The notes under the pieces were generated by a model that made no database searches, was not told where the DNA came from, and saw nothing but the letters and a program-made list of their open reading frames with translations. A program made the position numbers and the translations under genes. 64,000 nucleotides of DNA, from contig JAYEVK010000138.1 of assembly GCA_036346275.1 (NCBI GenBank), positions 124,001-188,000 on the forward strand. Direction: 5' to 3'. This document shows, one piece after another, positions 1-12,525 of the stretch; the stretch's first letter is position 1; the number at the start of each line of letters is the position of its first letter. This DNA comes from Otatea glauca. Taxonomy: Eukaryota; Streptophyta; Magnoliopsida; Poales; Poaceae.

Positions 1-302
1 TGAATGCTAAATATAAGTTTGTTGGTGATAAAGGTAGAAAAGAACTAAAGTTTGGACCTGGAGATTTAGTTTGGTTGCATTTGCGAAAAGAAAGGTTTCC
101 TGAACTGCGAAAATCTAAATTTCTTCCTCGGGCTGATGGACCATTTAAAGTGTTGCAGAAAATTAATAACAATGCATATAAGTTGGATCTGCCTGCAACC
201 TTTGGGGTTAGTCCCACTTTTAACATTGCAGATTTAAAGCCTTATTTGGGAGAGGAAGCTGAGTTTGAGTCGAGGACGACTCAAATGCAAGAAGGGGGAT
301 GA
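1..302 (+). pseudogene. CRM integrase C-terminal fragment
   Basis: This is the tail of the integrase of a CRM-type Ty3/gypsy polyprotein whose rest lies left of the window. The frame is open from base 3. It shows the DNA-binding C-terminal region typical of CRM: GDLVWLHLRKERFP, then RADGPFKV (the GPF of the GPY/F module), then FNIADLKPYLGEE and ESRTTQMQ. It stops at TGA 300-302, which is also the first base triplet of the LTR. In related copies in this window the frame runs on into the LTR as DDEDI. Here the G-run at 294-298 holds one G more than that reading needs, so the last part of the protein is lost by frameshift. Family assignment is firm; the product is dead. Confidence 0.9.
267..299 (+). 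promoter_or_regulatory. CRM hairpin plus polypurine tract
   Basis: GAGTCG-AGGA-CGACTC (267-282) is a perfect 6-bp stem with a 4-base loop. It is followed by the purine-rich AAGAAGGGGGA abutting the LTR start TGATGAGG at 300. The purine tract is the expected plus-strand primer of reverse transcription. The hairpin is present at the same place in every CRM 3' junction in this window. Confidence 0.75.
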
Positions 303-1203
303 TGAGGACATCAATACCAACGATACATCCATGCCTACAAAAGATACATCCACGCCTACACAAGTACCACTTGTTACTCAGGTGAGTTCACTCTTGAGTT
401 CATGTCCATCATGTTTAGACCGTGGAGACGTGTGCACAGTTTTGCTTAGGAACCAAGGAGAGGACCGAAAGGGAAACAGATTCGCGCAGGCTGGATTCGG
501 AGTGCAGCACAGCACCAACTTGTGACGGACGCCACGGTCGCATATGAACTCGGATTGGGGCGTTCAAGTACTTCGAGGATTTCTGATGAAGTCTATTTTC
601 ATATGGATTCGGACTCATGTCCATATCTGTTCTGAGGCGACCGCAATCGTCAAATTACTACCGAGAGGTTTTTCTGTCCAGGGTGCTGCGCCACCATATT
701 TTGGCCCAATGGGCCGTGTATCAAGTTGGGTCCATTAGGGACGCGTCCTAGGGTTGGAGCTCGACCCCAGCACCCTTGTGGTCGACCCTTCCACGTTCAT
801 ATACCCCTTAGCCGCCACCAGGAACACTTGGGTTTTGTTTAGATCAAGTTTAGCTCTCGCTACTTGCTTTTTTAGCGTCTTTGGATTAGCCGCCCGTCTT
901 CTTGTCTTCGGAACCCCACCTTATTGGAGATTGAGTTTGAAACCTTCAATTACATCTAGTAATTCAGTACTTGTTCTACTTGCTCTTGCTAGTTCTTTGA
1001 TTGCTTGCAGGACGAGTGCCCTAGTGGCCAGGGTGCCACGCTCCACAAGATCGCGGCAGCCATAGGAGGTGGTGTATCGGTTGCTAAGGCGCAGCGTCCT
1101 TGGAAGGCTGTAGTCGGGCCGTGAACGTCGTCTCCTCTACCAATCGAGTTATCCCTCGCCCTCTCATCCAAAGATCGGGAATTCACCCAACGAGTTCACA
1201 TCA
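300..1203 (+). repeat. CRM 3' LTR (904 bp)
   Basis: The LTR starts TGATGAGGACATC and ends CACATCA, giving the extended inverted ends TGATG...CATCA of CRM. Satellite resumes at 1204 with GGGCG, which should be one copy of the 5-bp target duplication; the partner lies outside the window. A frame in the first 220 bp still encodes GDDEDI and a degenerate CR region (VLLRNQGED), but the RARARQLNYQ part of the CR motif is missing. Confidence 0.9.
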
Positions 1204-3083
1204 GGGCGCATATGAAGTCCATTCGGGGTGTTTGTCACTCAGTTTCACTCTGTGACTTTTTCTCGCATGAATGGAGTCTGTAGTGCAAGTTAGGACATGT
1301 TGTGATGAATTTTTAACACCTACTCAGACGGATTCGAAACACATACCGATATGAGTTAGTTCGCATATGAAGTTCATTCAATGTGTTTGTCCCTCTGTTT
1401 CACTTGTAACTTTTTCTCGCTCGAATGGAGTCTGCAGTGCATGTTGGAACACGTTGTGAGGAATTTTTAACACTGACTCAGACAGATTCGAAATGCGTAC
1501 CGATATGAGTTAGGGTGCATATGAAGTCCATTCGGGGTGGTTGTCACTCAGTTTCCCTCTGTCACTTTTTCACGCACGAATGGAGTCTGCAGTGCATGTA
1601 AGGACACGTTGTGAGGAATTTTTAACACCGACTCAGACGGGTTCAAAACGAGTATCGATATGAGTTAGGGCGCATATGAAGTCCATTCGGCGTGGTTGTC
1701 CCTCTGTTTCACTCTATGACTTTTTCTCGCACGAATAGAGTCTGTAGTGCAAGTTGGGACACGTTGTGAGGTATTTTTAACACCGACTCAGACAGGTTCG
1801 AAACGCGTATCGATATGAGTTAGGGCGCATATGAAATCCATTCGCGGTGGTTGTCCCTCTGTTTCACTCTATGACTTTTTCTCGCACGAATGGAGTCTGC
1901 AGTGCATGTTGGGACACGTTGTGAGGAATTTTTAACACTGACTCAGACAGATTCGAAACGCATACCGATATGAGTTATGGCGCATATTAAGTCCATTCGG
2001 GGTGGTTGTCACTCAGTTTCACTCTATGACTTTCTCTCGCACGAATGGAGTGTGCGGTGCATGTTGGGACACGTTGATAGGAATTTTTAACACCGACTCA
2101 GACGGATTCGAAATGCATATCGATTTGGGTTAGGTCCCATATGAAGTCCATTCGGGGTGTTTGTCACTCAGTTTCAATCTGTGATTTTTTCGCACAAATG
2201 GAGTCTACACTACAAGACGGGACACGTTGATAGGAATTTTTAACACCGACTCAGATGGATTCTTAACGCATACCAATATGAGGTAGGGTGCATATGAAAT
2301 TCATTTCGGGTGGTTGTTCCTCTGTTTCATTCTATGACTTTTTCTCACACGAATGGAGTCTGTAGTGCATGTTGGGACTCGTTATGAAGAATTTTTATCA
2401 CAGACTCAAACGGATTCGAAACGCTTACCGTTATGAGTTAGGGCGCATACGAAGTGCATTCGGGGTGTTTGGCACTTAGTTTCACTCTGTGACTTTTTCT
2501 CGCACGAATGGAGTCTACAGTGCAAGCTGGGACACGTTGTGAGGAACTTTTAACACTGACTTAGACGGATTCGAAACGCATACCGATATTAGTTTGGGCG
2601 CATATGAAGTCCATTCGGGGTGGTTGTCTCTTAGTTTCACTCTATGACTTTTTTCGCACGAATGGAGTCTGAAGTGCAAGTTGGGAGACGTTGATAGGAA
2701 TTTTTACACCGACACAGATGGATTCGAACGTATATCTATATGTGTTAGGGTAGCATATGAAGTCCATTCGGGGTGTTTGTCACTCAGTTTCACTCTGCGA
2801 CTTTTTCTCACACGAATGGAGTCTGAAGTGAAAGTTGGGACACGTTGTGAGGAATTTTTAACACAGACTCAGAAGGATTCGAAATGCATACCAATATGAG
2901 TTAGGGCGCATACGAAGTCCATTCGGTGTGTTTGTCACTCAGTTTCACTCTGTGACTTTTTCTCGCACGAATGGAGTGTGTAGTTCAAGTTGGGACACGT
3001 TGTGAGGAATTTTTAACAGAGACTTAGATGGATTCGAAACGCATAGAGATATGAGTTTGGGAGCATATGAAGTCCATCAGGGG
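1204..3083 (+). repeat. 155-bp satellite array, block 1 (forward)
   Basis: About 12 head-to-tail monomers of roughly 155 bp. Landmarks in order within the monomer: GCGCATATGAAGTCCATTCG, CACTCAGTTTCACTCTGTGA, CTTTTTCTCGCACGAATGGA, GTGCAAGTTGGGACACGTTG, GGAATTTTTAACACCGACTC, GGATTCGAAACGCATACCGA, TATGAGTTAGG. Monomers differ from one another by many substitutions. Several variants recur in the same order in the block at 6965-12525. Apparent ORFs here are chance products of the repeat. The length and the CRM insertions suggest a centromeric satellite; this is an inference. Confidence 0.95.
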
Positions 3084-3849
3084 CGCTATGCGTTTCGAAT
3101 CCGTCAGAGTCTGTGTTAAAAATTCCTCACAACGTGTCCCAACTTGAACTGCAGACTCCTTTCGTGCGAGAAAAAGTCACAGAGTGAAACTGAGTGACAA
3201 ACACCCCGAATAGAATTCATATGTGACCTAAGTCATATCAGTATGCATTTCAAATCCATCCGATTCGTTATTAAAAATTCCTGTCAACGTGTCCCAACAT
3301 GCACTATAGACTCCATTCGTGCGAGAAAAAGTCACAGAGTGAAACAGAGGGACAAACACCTCGAATGGAATTCATATGCGACCTAACTCATATAAAATAT
3401 GCGTTTCAAATCCATCTGATTCGGTATTAAAAATTCCTATCAACGTGTCCCAACATGCACTATAGACTCCATTCGTGCGAGAAAAAGTCACAGAGTGAAA
3501 CAGAGTGACAAACACCGCGAATGGACTTCATATGCGACCTAACTCATGTCGGTATGCATTTCGAATCCGTCTGAGTTGTTAAAAATTCCTATCAACGTGT
3601 CCCAACTTGCACCGCAGACTCCATTCGTCCGAGAAAAAGTCAAAGTCAAACTGAGTGGCAACCACCCCGAATGGACTTCATATGCGCCCTAACTCTTATC
3701 GGTATGCGTTTCGAATTCGTCTGAGTCAGTGTTAAAAATTCCTCACAACGTGTCCCAACATGTACTGCAGACTCCATTCGTGAGAGAAAAAATCACAGAG
3801 TGAAACAGAGGGCCAAACACCCCGAATGTACTTGATATGCGACCTAACT
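3084..3849 (-). repeat. 155-bp satellite array, inverted block
   Basis: The same satellite in reverse orientation, about five monomers. The switch happens inside a monomer: the forward copy breaks after CCATCAGGGG and the sequence continues with the reverse complement of the CGAAACGCATAG part. The right end is cut by the CRM LTR at 3850. Several monomers carry the variant that reads CGTTGATAGG forward, as in part of block 1. Confidence 0.93.
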
Positions 3850-4416
3850 TGATCAGGACATCACTTTTTCGGGTATGCCCACAGCACCTGCTGCCACAAC
3901 TCCTCATCCTATACAAGGACCGATCACTCGAATTCGTGCACGTAAACTGAATTATCAGGTACTTTCGTTTCTTGGTATATCTAATGACTTGAAGAACTGT
4001 TTGATGCTGCCTGAAACAGATTGTGTTATTCTGTTAAGGAATGAAGGTCCTAGGCGATGATGGTGAATGGACACAAAGATGATTGCAGAAGGGGAAGGAG
4101 TTCTCCATTTGACCACAAGATCCTCAAGTCTCCATGATTTCGGCTGCAAAGAGAGTGGTGCTGCGTCAACCACGAATTGGCCGCATAAATTGGCCCTTAC
4201 CATGTAATAGAGTCTTTATTTAGAGATAAGAAAAACAGGAAGGAGGCTAGCTAAAGATGGAAAGGAATCGGAGGGAAGGTCTGATTTTCGGCCACAAATC
4301 AAGGCATGGCTGAACAGCCCTCCCCCCACTTCTTTTTATACCACGACCGGCCTCCAAAGAACTCGGATTTCATTGAGTTTAGGTTTAGCCCTTGTGCAAA
4401 CTTCTATTCTTCAGTT
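3850..4416 (+). repeat. Truncated CRM LTR with CR motif
   Basis: The LTR starts TGATCAGGACATCAC at 3850, after satellite ending TAACT. It belongs to the same LTR family as 25533-26132. The first 200 bp encode ITRIRARKLNYQVLSFLGIS and later VILLRNEGP, the CR motif that in CRM is read through from integrase into the LTR. A TATA-like TTTTTATACC lies near 4334-4343. The LTR is lost after about 4416, where the sequence passes directly into a reverse transcriptase fragment, so LTR end, primer site, gag and protease are deleted. Confidence 0.85.
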
Positions 4417-5782
4417 ATGCTCGCTATTAAATGTGATTTGGATGAGTTATGATAGAACTTGGCGTCCCGATCTTTCGATGAGAGGAGGTAGCGTCGATCT
4501 TGTGGAAGGCGAAGTTGGCGGCCAGACTACAACGAACTCGACGTTGCGCCTTAGCGACCGGTACACCACCCTCCTGAAGGTTATTGATCCCGCGGGAAGC
4601 GCGACCAACCTGACCACGAAGGTCTTTGTTCCTGCTAGCAATCGAAGAACCAGCAAGAACAAGGGATTACAAGCAACTCAATTGCGAATATGAATTCATA
4701 TCGGATCTGAAACTAAAACACTCGAAGTTGGGGTTTCGATGAACAAGTAGACGGGAGGCCTAGTCGGCACGCGCGAGTACAAGCAGTAGCTATGGCTAAC
4801 TGAATCAAACAAAACCCCAAAACCCTAACTATGGTAGCGGCTGGCTAATTATAGACCAAGGGCGTGCATCACTGGGCCTTAACATGGGCCTACTGATTAC
4901 AACTCGAAATAAAGACGAGCCCAATTAGACTCGGACTGGAAAATTATTCTGGATTGTTTTGCGTATTCCCGTTGACTCGGAAGGAATTTGGAGGTGATCT
5001 CAGATCGGTTGGAAAGAGGACGACTAGAGCTTTCGTTCTTGTACTCGTAGACCTCCAGAAGCCTTCTGGATCAAAAGTTATGGCCGTTTTAATTCGACCA
5101 TCTCTGGAAGTCCGAATCTGATTCCAATTTGCTCTTCCCTCTGGACGCGAACTCCTTTGTGCGTTGTGGGTCTTCTCCATGGTTCCTAAGAATAATCACA
5201 TCATCACAAAAATTAAATAGCATCCCATTCATTGTATCATTAATTGGAATACTTAGGAACGCCTTCACCTGATAATTTAGTTGACGTGCACGGGCTCGAG
5301 TGAGTGGTCTTTGAAGTGGTGGTTCATCCTGGTGAGTGGAGTTAGAGCTGGATGTATCCATTGTGGAGATGTCCTCATCAAGTTAGAAACTACTGAGTCT
5401 GTTTGCTATGCTCTTGTTTGCACAAAGACCTTATTTTCGTTCGACGACATACCTTCTTCTTTGCCTCTGGCTGTCACTCACATTTTGCAAGAGTATTCAG
5501 ATGTCATTCCAAAAGAAGTGCCACTGGGATTGCCACCAATTCGAGGGATAGAACACCAAATTGACCTCATCCCCGGCGCTTCGCTGCCCAACCGCGCGCC
5601 ATACCGTACCAACCCTGAAGAGACGAAGGAGATTCAGCGACAAGTCAAAGAGCTGCTTGATAAAGGGTATGTGCGTGAATCTCTTAGTCCTTGTGCTGTT
5701 CCGGGAATTTCAGTACCCAAGAAAGATGGTTCATGGCACATGTGTGTTGATTGTCGAGCCATTAATAATATTACAATTCGAT
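4417..5782 (+). pseudogene. CRM reverse transcriptase fragment, split by a solo LTR
   Basis: The N-terminal part of a CRM RT, joined on the left to a truncated LTR and on the right directly to satellite. It is interrupted by the solo LTR 4450-5380. The left piece (about 4417-4449) and the right piece (from 5386) are in register if the LTR and one AGTTA copy are ignored. Visible blocks: ESVCYALVCTKTLFSF, GLPPIRGIEHQIDLIPGA, RAPYRTNPEE, LLDKGYVRESLSPCAVP, KKDGSWHMCVDCRAINN. It ends at ITIRY before the catalytic YxDD region. Boundaries at about 4417 and 5782 are deletion junctions, not element ends. Confidence 0.85.
4450..5380 (-). mobile_element. Solo CRM LTR (931 bp), TSD AGTTA
   Basis: A minus-strand LTR, reading TGATGAGGACATC from 5380 and ending CTATCA at 4450. 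The perfect duplication AGTTA lies at 4445-4449 and 5381-5385, so this is a solo LTR left by LTR-LTR recombination of an element that inserted into an older CRM fragment. It is the same family as the LTRs of the element at 31413-53140. On the minus strand at 5089-5361 it encodes the CR motif (LTRARARQLNYQVKAFLSIP and VIILRNHGEDP). Confidence 0.95.
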
Positions 5783-6258
5783 ACTCAGTTTCACTCTGTG
5801 ACTTTTTCCCGCACGAATGGACAGACAGTGCAAGTTGGGACACGTTGTGAGGAATTTCTAACAATGACACAGACGGATTCGAAACACATACCGATATGTG
5901 TTAGGGCGCATATGAAGTCCATTCGGGGTGTTTGTCCCTCTGTTTCACTCTGTGACTTTATCTCGCACGAATGGAGTCTGTTGTACATGTTCGGACACGT
6001 TGTGAGGAATTTTTAACACTGAATCAGACGGATTCGAAACGCATACCGATATGAGTTAGGGCGCATATGAAGTCCATTCAGGATGTTTGTCACTCAGTTT
6101 CACTGTGACTTTTTCTCGCACGAATGGAGTCTGTAGTGCAAGTTGGGACACGTTGTGAAGAATTTTTAACACTGACTCAGATGGATTCGAAACGCATACC
6201 GATATGCATTATGGTGCATATGAAGTCTATTCGGGGTGGTTGTCACACAGTTTCACTC
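5783..6258 (+). repeat. 155-bp satellite array, block 2
   Basis: About three forward monomers between the broken RT fragment and a solo LTR. One carries the variants GACTTTATCTCGC and TACATGTTCGGACACG, which recur together in a monomer at about 7370-7500. Confidence 0.95.
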
Positions 6259-6964
6259 TGATGCACACTAGGGTTGTCCCGATCTTCTGATGAGAACGAT
6301 ACGCTGAACCACAAGATCAGCAACCAAACAATCGCAACGTCACCACACGAGGCGAGCAACCGAATGAAAGACCCGATCGACCCTTGAACATGCTGCAACC
6401 AAGAACAAGCAAGAACAAGGTGATAGAAATTTTCAAAACAATAATCTCAAATAAAAACAAGGTGAGGTTCTGTTTCCCAACTCGGGTGGTCTAGTCGACA
6501 CACGCAAGATTGAGGAAAGAAGCACACGGGATCTACCAAAACACAACAAAACATTAAAACTGAAGAACAGGGGTGAGAACCCAATATAAAGGGGTACCCA
6601 CACAAGGGGGGGCACCCAAGAGGGGTGCGGAAGCCAGGAAAGGGGTGCCGGCCAAAGGAGGGGTGGAACGCTAAAAGTACATGGGCCTTGGGCCCAAAAG
6701 AAAGGTGGCGCAGCACCTGGAATTTCTGTCCCGTGAGATTGTTCTGTGATTTCCATTCGCTCCAGGTGAAATTTTGCCTCGGGATTAGATCCATTGGAAA
6801 GGTTATCTCGATACATTTCAAACGAGTTGTCCAACGTCGAAAACGGAGTTCGGATGTGACTCGGCGACGAAGTAGTGGCCGAAACAGCGATGGTCGGCGA
6901 CGAAGTAGCGGTCGTAGAAGAAGAAGGGGAAGCGGTTGTATCCTTGGTTGGGATGTCCTCATCA
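6259..6964 (-). mobile_element. Solo CRM LTR of the non-autonomous type (706 bp)
   Basis: A minus-strand LTR from TGATGAGGACATCCC (at 6964) to an end near 6259. Flanks are CACTC (6254-6258) and CATTC (6965-6969), a 5-bp duplication with one C-to-T change, inside the satellite stretch TTTCACTCTGTGAC. It is related to the 916-918-bp LTRs of the element at 16447-25032 but lacks about 200 bp between the CGGAGTTCGGATGTG and GACTCGGCGACGAA segments. It has a TATA-like AATATAAAGG at 6588-6597, read TTTATATT on the element strand. No CR motif is encoded. Confidence 0.88.
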
Positions 6965-9900
6965 CATTCTGTGACTTTTTCTCGCACGAATGGAGTCTGC
7001 AGTGCATATTGGGACACGTTGTGAGGAATTTTTAACTCCGACTCAGACGGATTCGAACGCATACCGATATGACTTAGGGCGCATATTAAGTCCATTCGGG
7101 GTGGTTGTCACTCAGTTTCATTCTGTGACTTTTTCTCGCACGAATGGAATCCGCAGTGCAAGTTTGGACACGTTGTGAGGAATTTTTAACACAGATTCAA
7201 ACGGATTCGAAACGCATACCGACATGAGTTAGGGCGCATATGAAGTCAATTCGGGGTGGTTGTCACTCAGTTTCACTCTGTGACTTTTTCTGACACGAAT
7301 GGAGTCTGAAGTGCAAGTTTGGACACGTTGTGAGGAATTTTTGACACTGAATCAGACGGATTCGAAACACATACTGATATGTGTTAGGGCGCACATGAAG
7401 TCCATTCAGGGTGTTTGTCCCTCTGTTTCACTCTGTGACTTTATCTCGCACGAATGGAGTCTGCAGTACATGTTCGGACACGTTGTGAGGAATTTTTAAC
7501 ACTGAATCTGACGGATTCGGAACGCATACCGATATAAGTTAGGGCGCATATGAAGTCCATTCAGGGTGTTTGTCACTCAGTTTCACTCTGAGACTTTTTC
7601 TCGCACGAATGGAATCTGAAGTGCAAGTTGGGACACGTTGTGAGGAATTTTTAACACTGACTCAGACGGATTCGAAATGCATACCGATTTGAGTTATGAC
7701 ATATATGAAGTCCATTCGGGATGGTTGTCACTCAGTTTCACTCTGTGACATTTTCTCGTATGAATGGAGTCTGAAGTGCATGTTGGGACACGTTGAGGGG
7801 AATTTTTAATACAAACTCAGACGGATTCGAAACGCATATCGATATGAGTCAGGGCGCATATGTAGTCCATTCGGGGTGTTTGTCTCTCAGTTTCACTCCG
7901 TGACATTTTTCGCACGAGTTGAGTCTACAGTGCAAGTTGGGACACGTTGTGAAGAATTTCTAACACCGACTCAGACGGATTCGAAACGCATACCGATATG
8001 AGTTAGGGCGCATATGAAGTCCATTCGTGGTGGTTGTCAGTCAGTTTCACTCTGTGACTTTTTCTCGCACGAATGGAGTCCGCAGTCAAAGTAGAGAAAC
8101 GTTGTGAGGAATTTTTAACACCGACTCAGACGGATTCGAAACACATACCGATATGTGTTAGGGCGCATGTGAAGTCCATTCGTGCTGTTTGTTTCTCAGT
8201 TTCACTCTGTGACTTTTTCTCGCACGAATGGAGTCTTTAATGCATGTTGTGACACGTTGTGAGGAATTTTTATAACTGATTCAGATTGATTCGAAACTCA
8301 TACCGATATGAGTTAGGGCGCATATGTAGTCCATTCGAGGTGCTTGTCACTCAGTTTCACTCTGTGACTTTTTCTCGCACAAATAGAGTCTGCAGTGCAA
8401 GTTTGGACACGTTGTGAGGAATTTTTAACACTGACTCCGACAGATTCAAAACACATACCGATATGTGTTAGGGCGCATACAAGATCCATTTGGGTGTTTG
8501 TCACTCAGTTTCACTCTGTGACTTTTTCTCGCACGAATGGAGTCTGAAGTGCATGTTGGGACACGTTGTGCGGAATTTTTAACACCGACTCAGACGGATT
8601 CGAAACACATACCGATATGTGTTAGGGCGCATATGAAGTCCATCCGGGGTTATTGTCCCTCTGTTTCACTCTGTGACTTTTTCTCGCACGAATGGAGTCT
8701 GAAGTGCATGTTAGGGCGCATATGAAGTCAATTCGGGGTGTTTCTCACTCAATTTCAATCTGTGATTTTTTCGCACGAATGGAGTATGCAGTGAAAGTTG
8801 GGACACGTTGTGATATATTTTTAACATCGACTCAGACTGATTTGAAACGCATAACGATATGAGTTAGGGGACATATGAAGTCAATTCGGGGTGGTTGTCC
8901 CTCTATTTGACTCTGTGACATTTTCTCGCAAGAATTAAGTCTGAAGTGCATGTTGGGACAGGTTGTGAGGAATTTTCAACACTTAATCAGACGGATTCGA
9001 AATGCATAACGATATGAGTTAGGGCGCATATGAAGTCCATTCGGGGTGGTTGTCACTCTGTTTTACTATATGACTTTTTCTCGCACGAATGGAGTTTAAA
9101 GTGCAAGTTGAGTACACGTTGTGAAGGATTTTTAACACCGACTCAGATGGATTCAAAACGCATACCGATATGAGTTAGGGCGCATATGAAGTCCAATCGG
9201 GGTGTTTGTCACTCAGATTCAATCTGTGATTTATTCGCACGAATGGAGTCTGCAGTGCAAGTTGGGACACTTTGTGAGGAATTTTTAACACCGACTCAGA
9301 CGGAATCGAAACGCATACCGATTTGAGTTAGGTCCCATATGAAGTCTATTCGGGGTGTTTGTCACTCAGTTTCAATCTATGATTTTTTCGCACAAATGGA
9401 GTCTACAATACAAGTCGGGACACGTTGATAGGAATTTTTAACACCGACTCACACGGATTTGAAACGCATACCGATATGAGGTAGGGCGCATATGAATTCC
9501 CTTCGGGGTGGTTGTCCCTCTGTTTCACTCCATGACTTTTTCTCGCACGAATGGAGTCTGCAGTGCAAGTTGGACTCGTTGTGAAGAATTTTTATCACAG
9601 AATCAAACGGATTCGAAACGCTTACCGAGATGAGTTATGGTGCATACGAAGTGCATTCGGGATGTTTGGCACTTAGTTTCACTCTGTAAATCTTTCTCGC
9701 ACGAATGGAGTCTACAGTGCAAGTTGGGACACGTTGTGAGGAATTTTTAACACTGACTCAGACGGATTCGAAACGCATACCGATATGAGTTTGGGCGCAT
9801 ATGAAGTCCATTCAGGGTGGTTCTCTCTTAGTTTCACTTTGTGACTTTTTTCACACGAATGGAGTCGGCAGTGCAAGTTGGAGACGTTGATAGGAATTTT

Positions 9901-12525
9901 TAACACCGACTCAAACGGATTCGAAACGCATATCGATATGTGTTAGGCTCGCATATGAAGTACATTCGGGGTGTTTGTCACTCAGTTTCACTCTGTGACT
10001 TTTTCTCGCACGAATGGAGTCTGAAGTGCAAGTTGGGACACGCTGTGAGGAATTTTTAACACAGACTCAGTAGGATTCGAAATGCATACCGATATGAGTT
10101 AGGGCACATACGATGTCCATTCGGTGTGTTTGTCACTCAGTTTCACTCTGTGACTTTTTCTCGCACGAATGGAGTGTGCAGTTCAAGTTGGGACACGTTG
10201 TGAGGAATTTTTAACACAGACTCAGAAGGATTCGAAACGCATAGCGATATGAGTTTGGGCGCATATGAAGTCCATTCGGGGTGTTTGTCACTCTATTTCA
10301 CTCTGTGACTTTTTCTCGCACGAATGGAGTCAGCAGTTCAAGTTGAGACTTTGTGAGGAATATTTAACACAGACTCAGACGGATTCGAAATGCTTAGCGA
10401 TATGAGTTAGGGTGCATATGAAGTCCATTAGGGGTGTTTGTCACTCAGTTTTACTCTGTGGCTTTTTCTTGTATGAATGGAGTCTGAAGTGCATGTTGGC
10501 ACACGTTGTGAGGAATTTTTCACACCGACTCAGACGGATTTGAAACGCATACCAATATGTGTTAGGGCCTATTGAAGTCCATTAGGGGTGTTTATCACTA
10601 AGTTTCACTCTTTGACTTTTTCTCGAACGAATCGACTCTACAGTTCAAGTTGGGACATGTTGTGTGGAATTTTTAACACAGACTCTGACGGATTCGAAAC
10701 GCATAGCGATATCAGTTTGGGCGCATATGAAGTCCACGCGGGGTGTTTGTCCCTCTGTTTCACTCGGTGACGTTTTCTCGCACGAGCAGTGCAAGTTGGG
10801 ACACGTTGTGAGGAATTTTTAACACTGACTTAGACAGATTCGAAACGCATACCGATATGAGTTAGGGCGCATATGAAGTCCATTTGGGTGTTTGTCACTT
10901 AGTTTAACTCTGCTACTTTTTCTCGGACGAATGGAGTCTGCAGTGCAAGTTGAGACACGTTGTGACGAATTTTTAAATATGACTCACACGGATTCGAAAC
11001 GCATACCGATATGAGTTAGGGCGCATATGATGTCCATTCGGGGTGTTTGTCACTCAGTTTCACTCTGTGACTTTTTCTCGAATTAATAGAGTCTGTAGTG
11101 CAAGTTGGGACACGTTGTGATGAATTTTTAACACTTACTTAGACGGATTAGAAACGCATACCGATATGAGTTAGGTCGCATATGAAGTTCATTCAGCGTG
11201 TTTGTCCCTCTGTTTCACTTGTGACTTTTTCTCGCTCGAATGAAGTCTGAAGTGCATGTTGGAACACGTCGTGAGGAATTTTTAACACGGACTCAGAGGA
11301 TTCGAAACGCGTAACGATATGAGTTAGGTTGCATATGAAGTCCATTCGGGGTGGTTGTCACTCAATTTCACTCTGTGACTTTTCCCTCACGAAGGAGTCT
11401 GCAGTGCAAGTTAGGGCATGTTGTGAGGAATTTTTAACACCGACTCAGACGGGTTCGAAACGCGTATCGATGTGAGTTAGGGCGCATATGAAGTCCCTTC
11501 GGGGTGGTTGTCCCTCTGTTTCACTCTATATCTTTTTCTCGCACGAATAGAGTCTGCATACTAGTTGGGACACGTTGTGAGGAATTTTTAACACCGACTC
11601 AAACCGGTTCGAAACGCGTATCGATATGAGTTAGGGCGCATATGAAGTCCATTTGGGGTGGTTGTCCCTCTGTTTCACTCTATGACTTTTTCTCGCACGA
11701 ATGGAGTCTGCAGTCCATGTTGGGACACGTTGTGAGGAATTTTTAACACTGACTCAGATGGATTCGAAACGCATACCGATATAAGTTATGGCGCATATTA
11801 AGTCCATTCGGGGTGGTTGTCAGTCAGTTTCACTCTATGACTTTTTCTCGCTCGAATGGAGTCTGCGTTGCAAGTTGGGACACATTGATAAGAATTTTTG
11901 AGACCGACTCAGACGGATTCGAAATGCATACCGATTTGAGTTAGGTCCAATATGAAGTCCATTTGGGGTGTTGGTTACTCGGTTTCAATCTGTGATTTTT
12001 TCGCACAAATGGAGTCTACACTACAAGTCGCGACACGTTGATAGGAATTTCTAAAACCGACTCAGTCGGATTTGACATGCATACCGATATGAGGTTGGCG
12101 CATATGAAGTCCATTCGGGGTGGTTGTCACTCTGTTTCACTCCATGACTTTTTCTCGCACGAATTGAGTCTGCAGTGCATGTTGGGACTCGTTGTGATGA
12201 ATTTTTATCATAGACTCAAACGGATTCGAAACGCTTCCCGACTTGAGTTTGGGCGCATACGAAGTGCATTCAGAGTGTTTGGCACTTAGTTTCACTGTGT
12301 GATTTTTTCTCGCACGAATGGAGTCTACAGTGCGACGGACACATGTGAGGAATTTTTAACACTGACTCAGACGGATTCGAAACGCATACCGATATGAGTT
12401 TGGTTCAATATGAAGTCCATTCGGGGTGGTTGTCTCTTAGTTTCACTCTGTGACTTTTTTCGCACGAATGGAGTCTGCAGTGCAAGTTGGGAGACGTTGA
12501 TAGGAATTTTTAACATCGACTAAGA
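6965..12525 (+). repeat. 155-bp satellite array, block 3 (main block)
   Basis: Some 36 forward monomers without interruption, the longest satellite run in the window. Variant monomers recur in order. For example, the series with TTAGGTCCCATATG, CGCACAAATGGAGTCTAC, CGTTGATAGG, TATGAGGTAGGG, GGACTCGTTGTGAAG and CATACGAAGTGCATTCGG appears at about 9330-9740 and again at about 11940-12330. One monomer is truncated at about 8708 (GTCTGAAGTGCATG followed directly by TTAGGGCGCATATG). The block ends at the copia solo LTR. Confidence 0.95.

Noticed and set aside
3850..4416. Intact solo LTR
   Set aside because: The LTR 3' half and end are missing and no right target copy exists; it is fused to RT.
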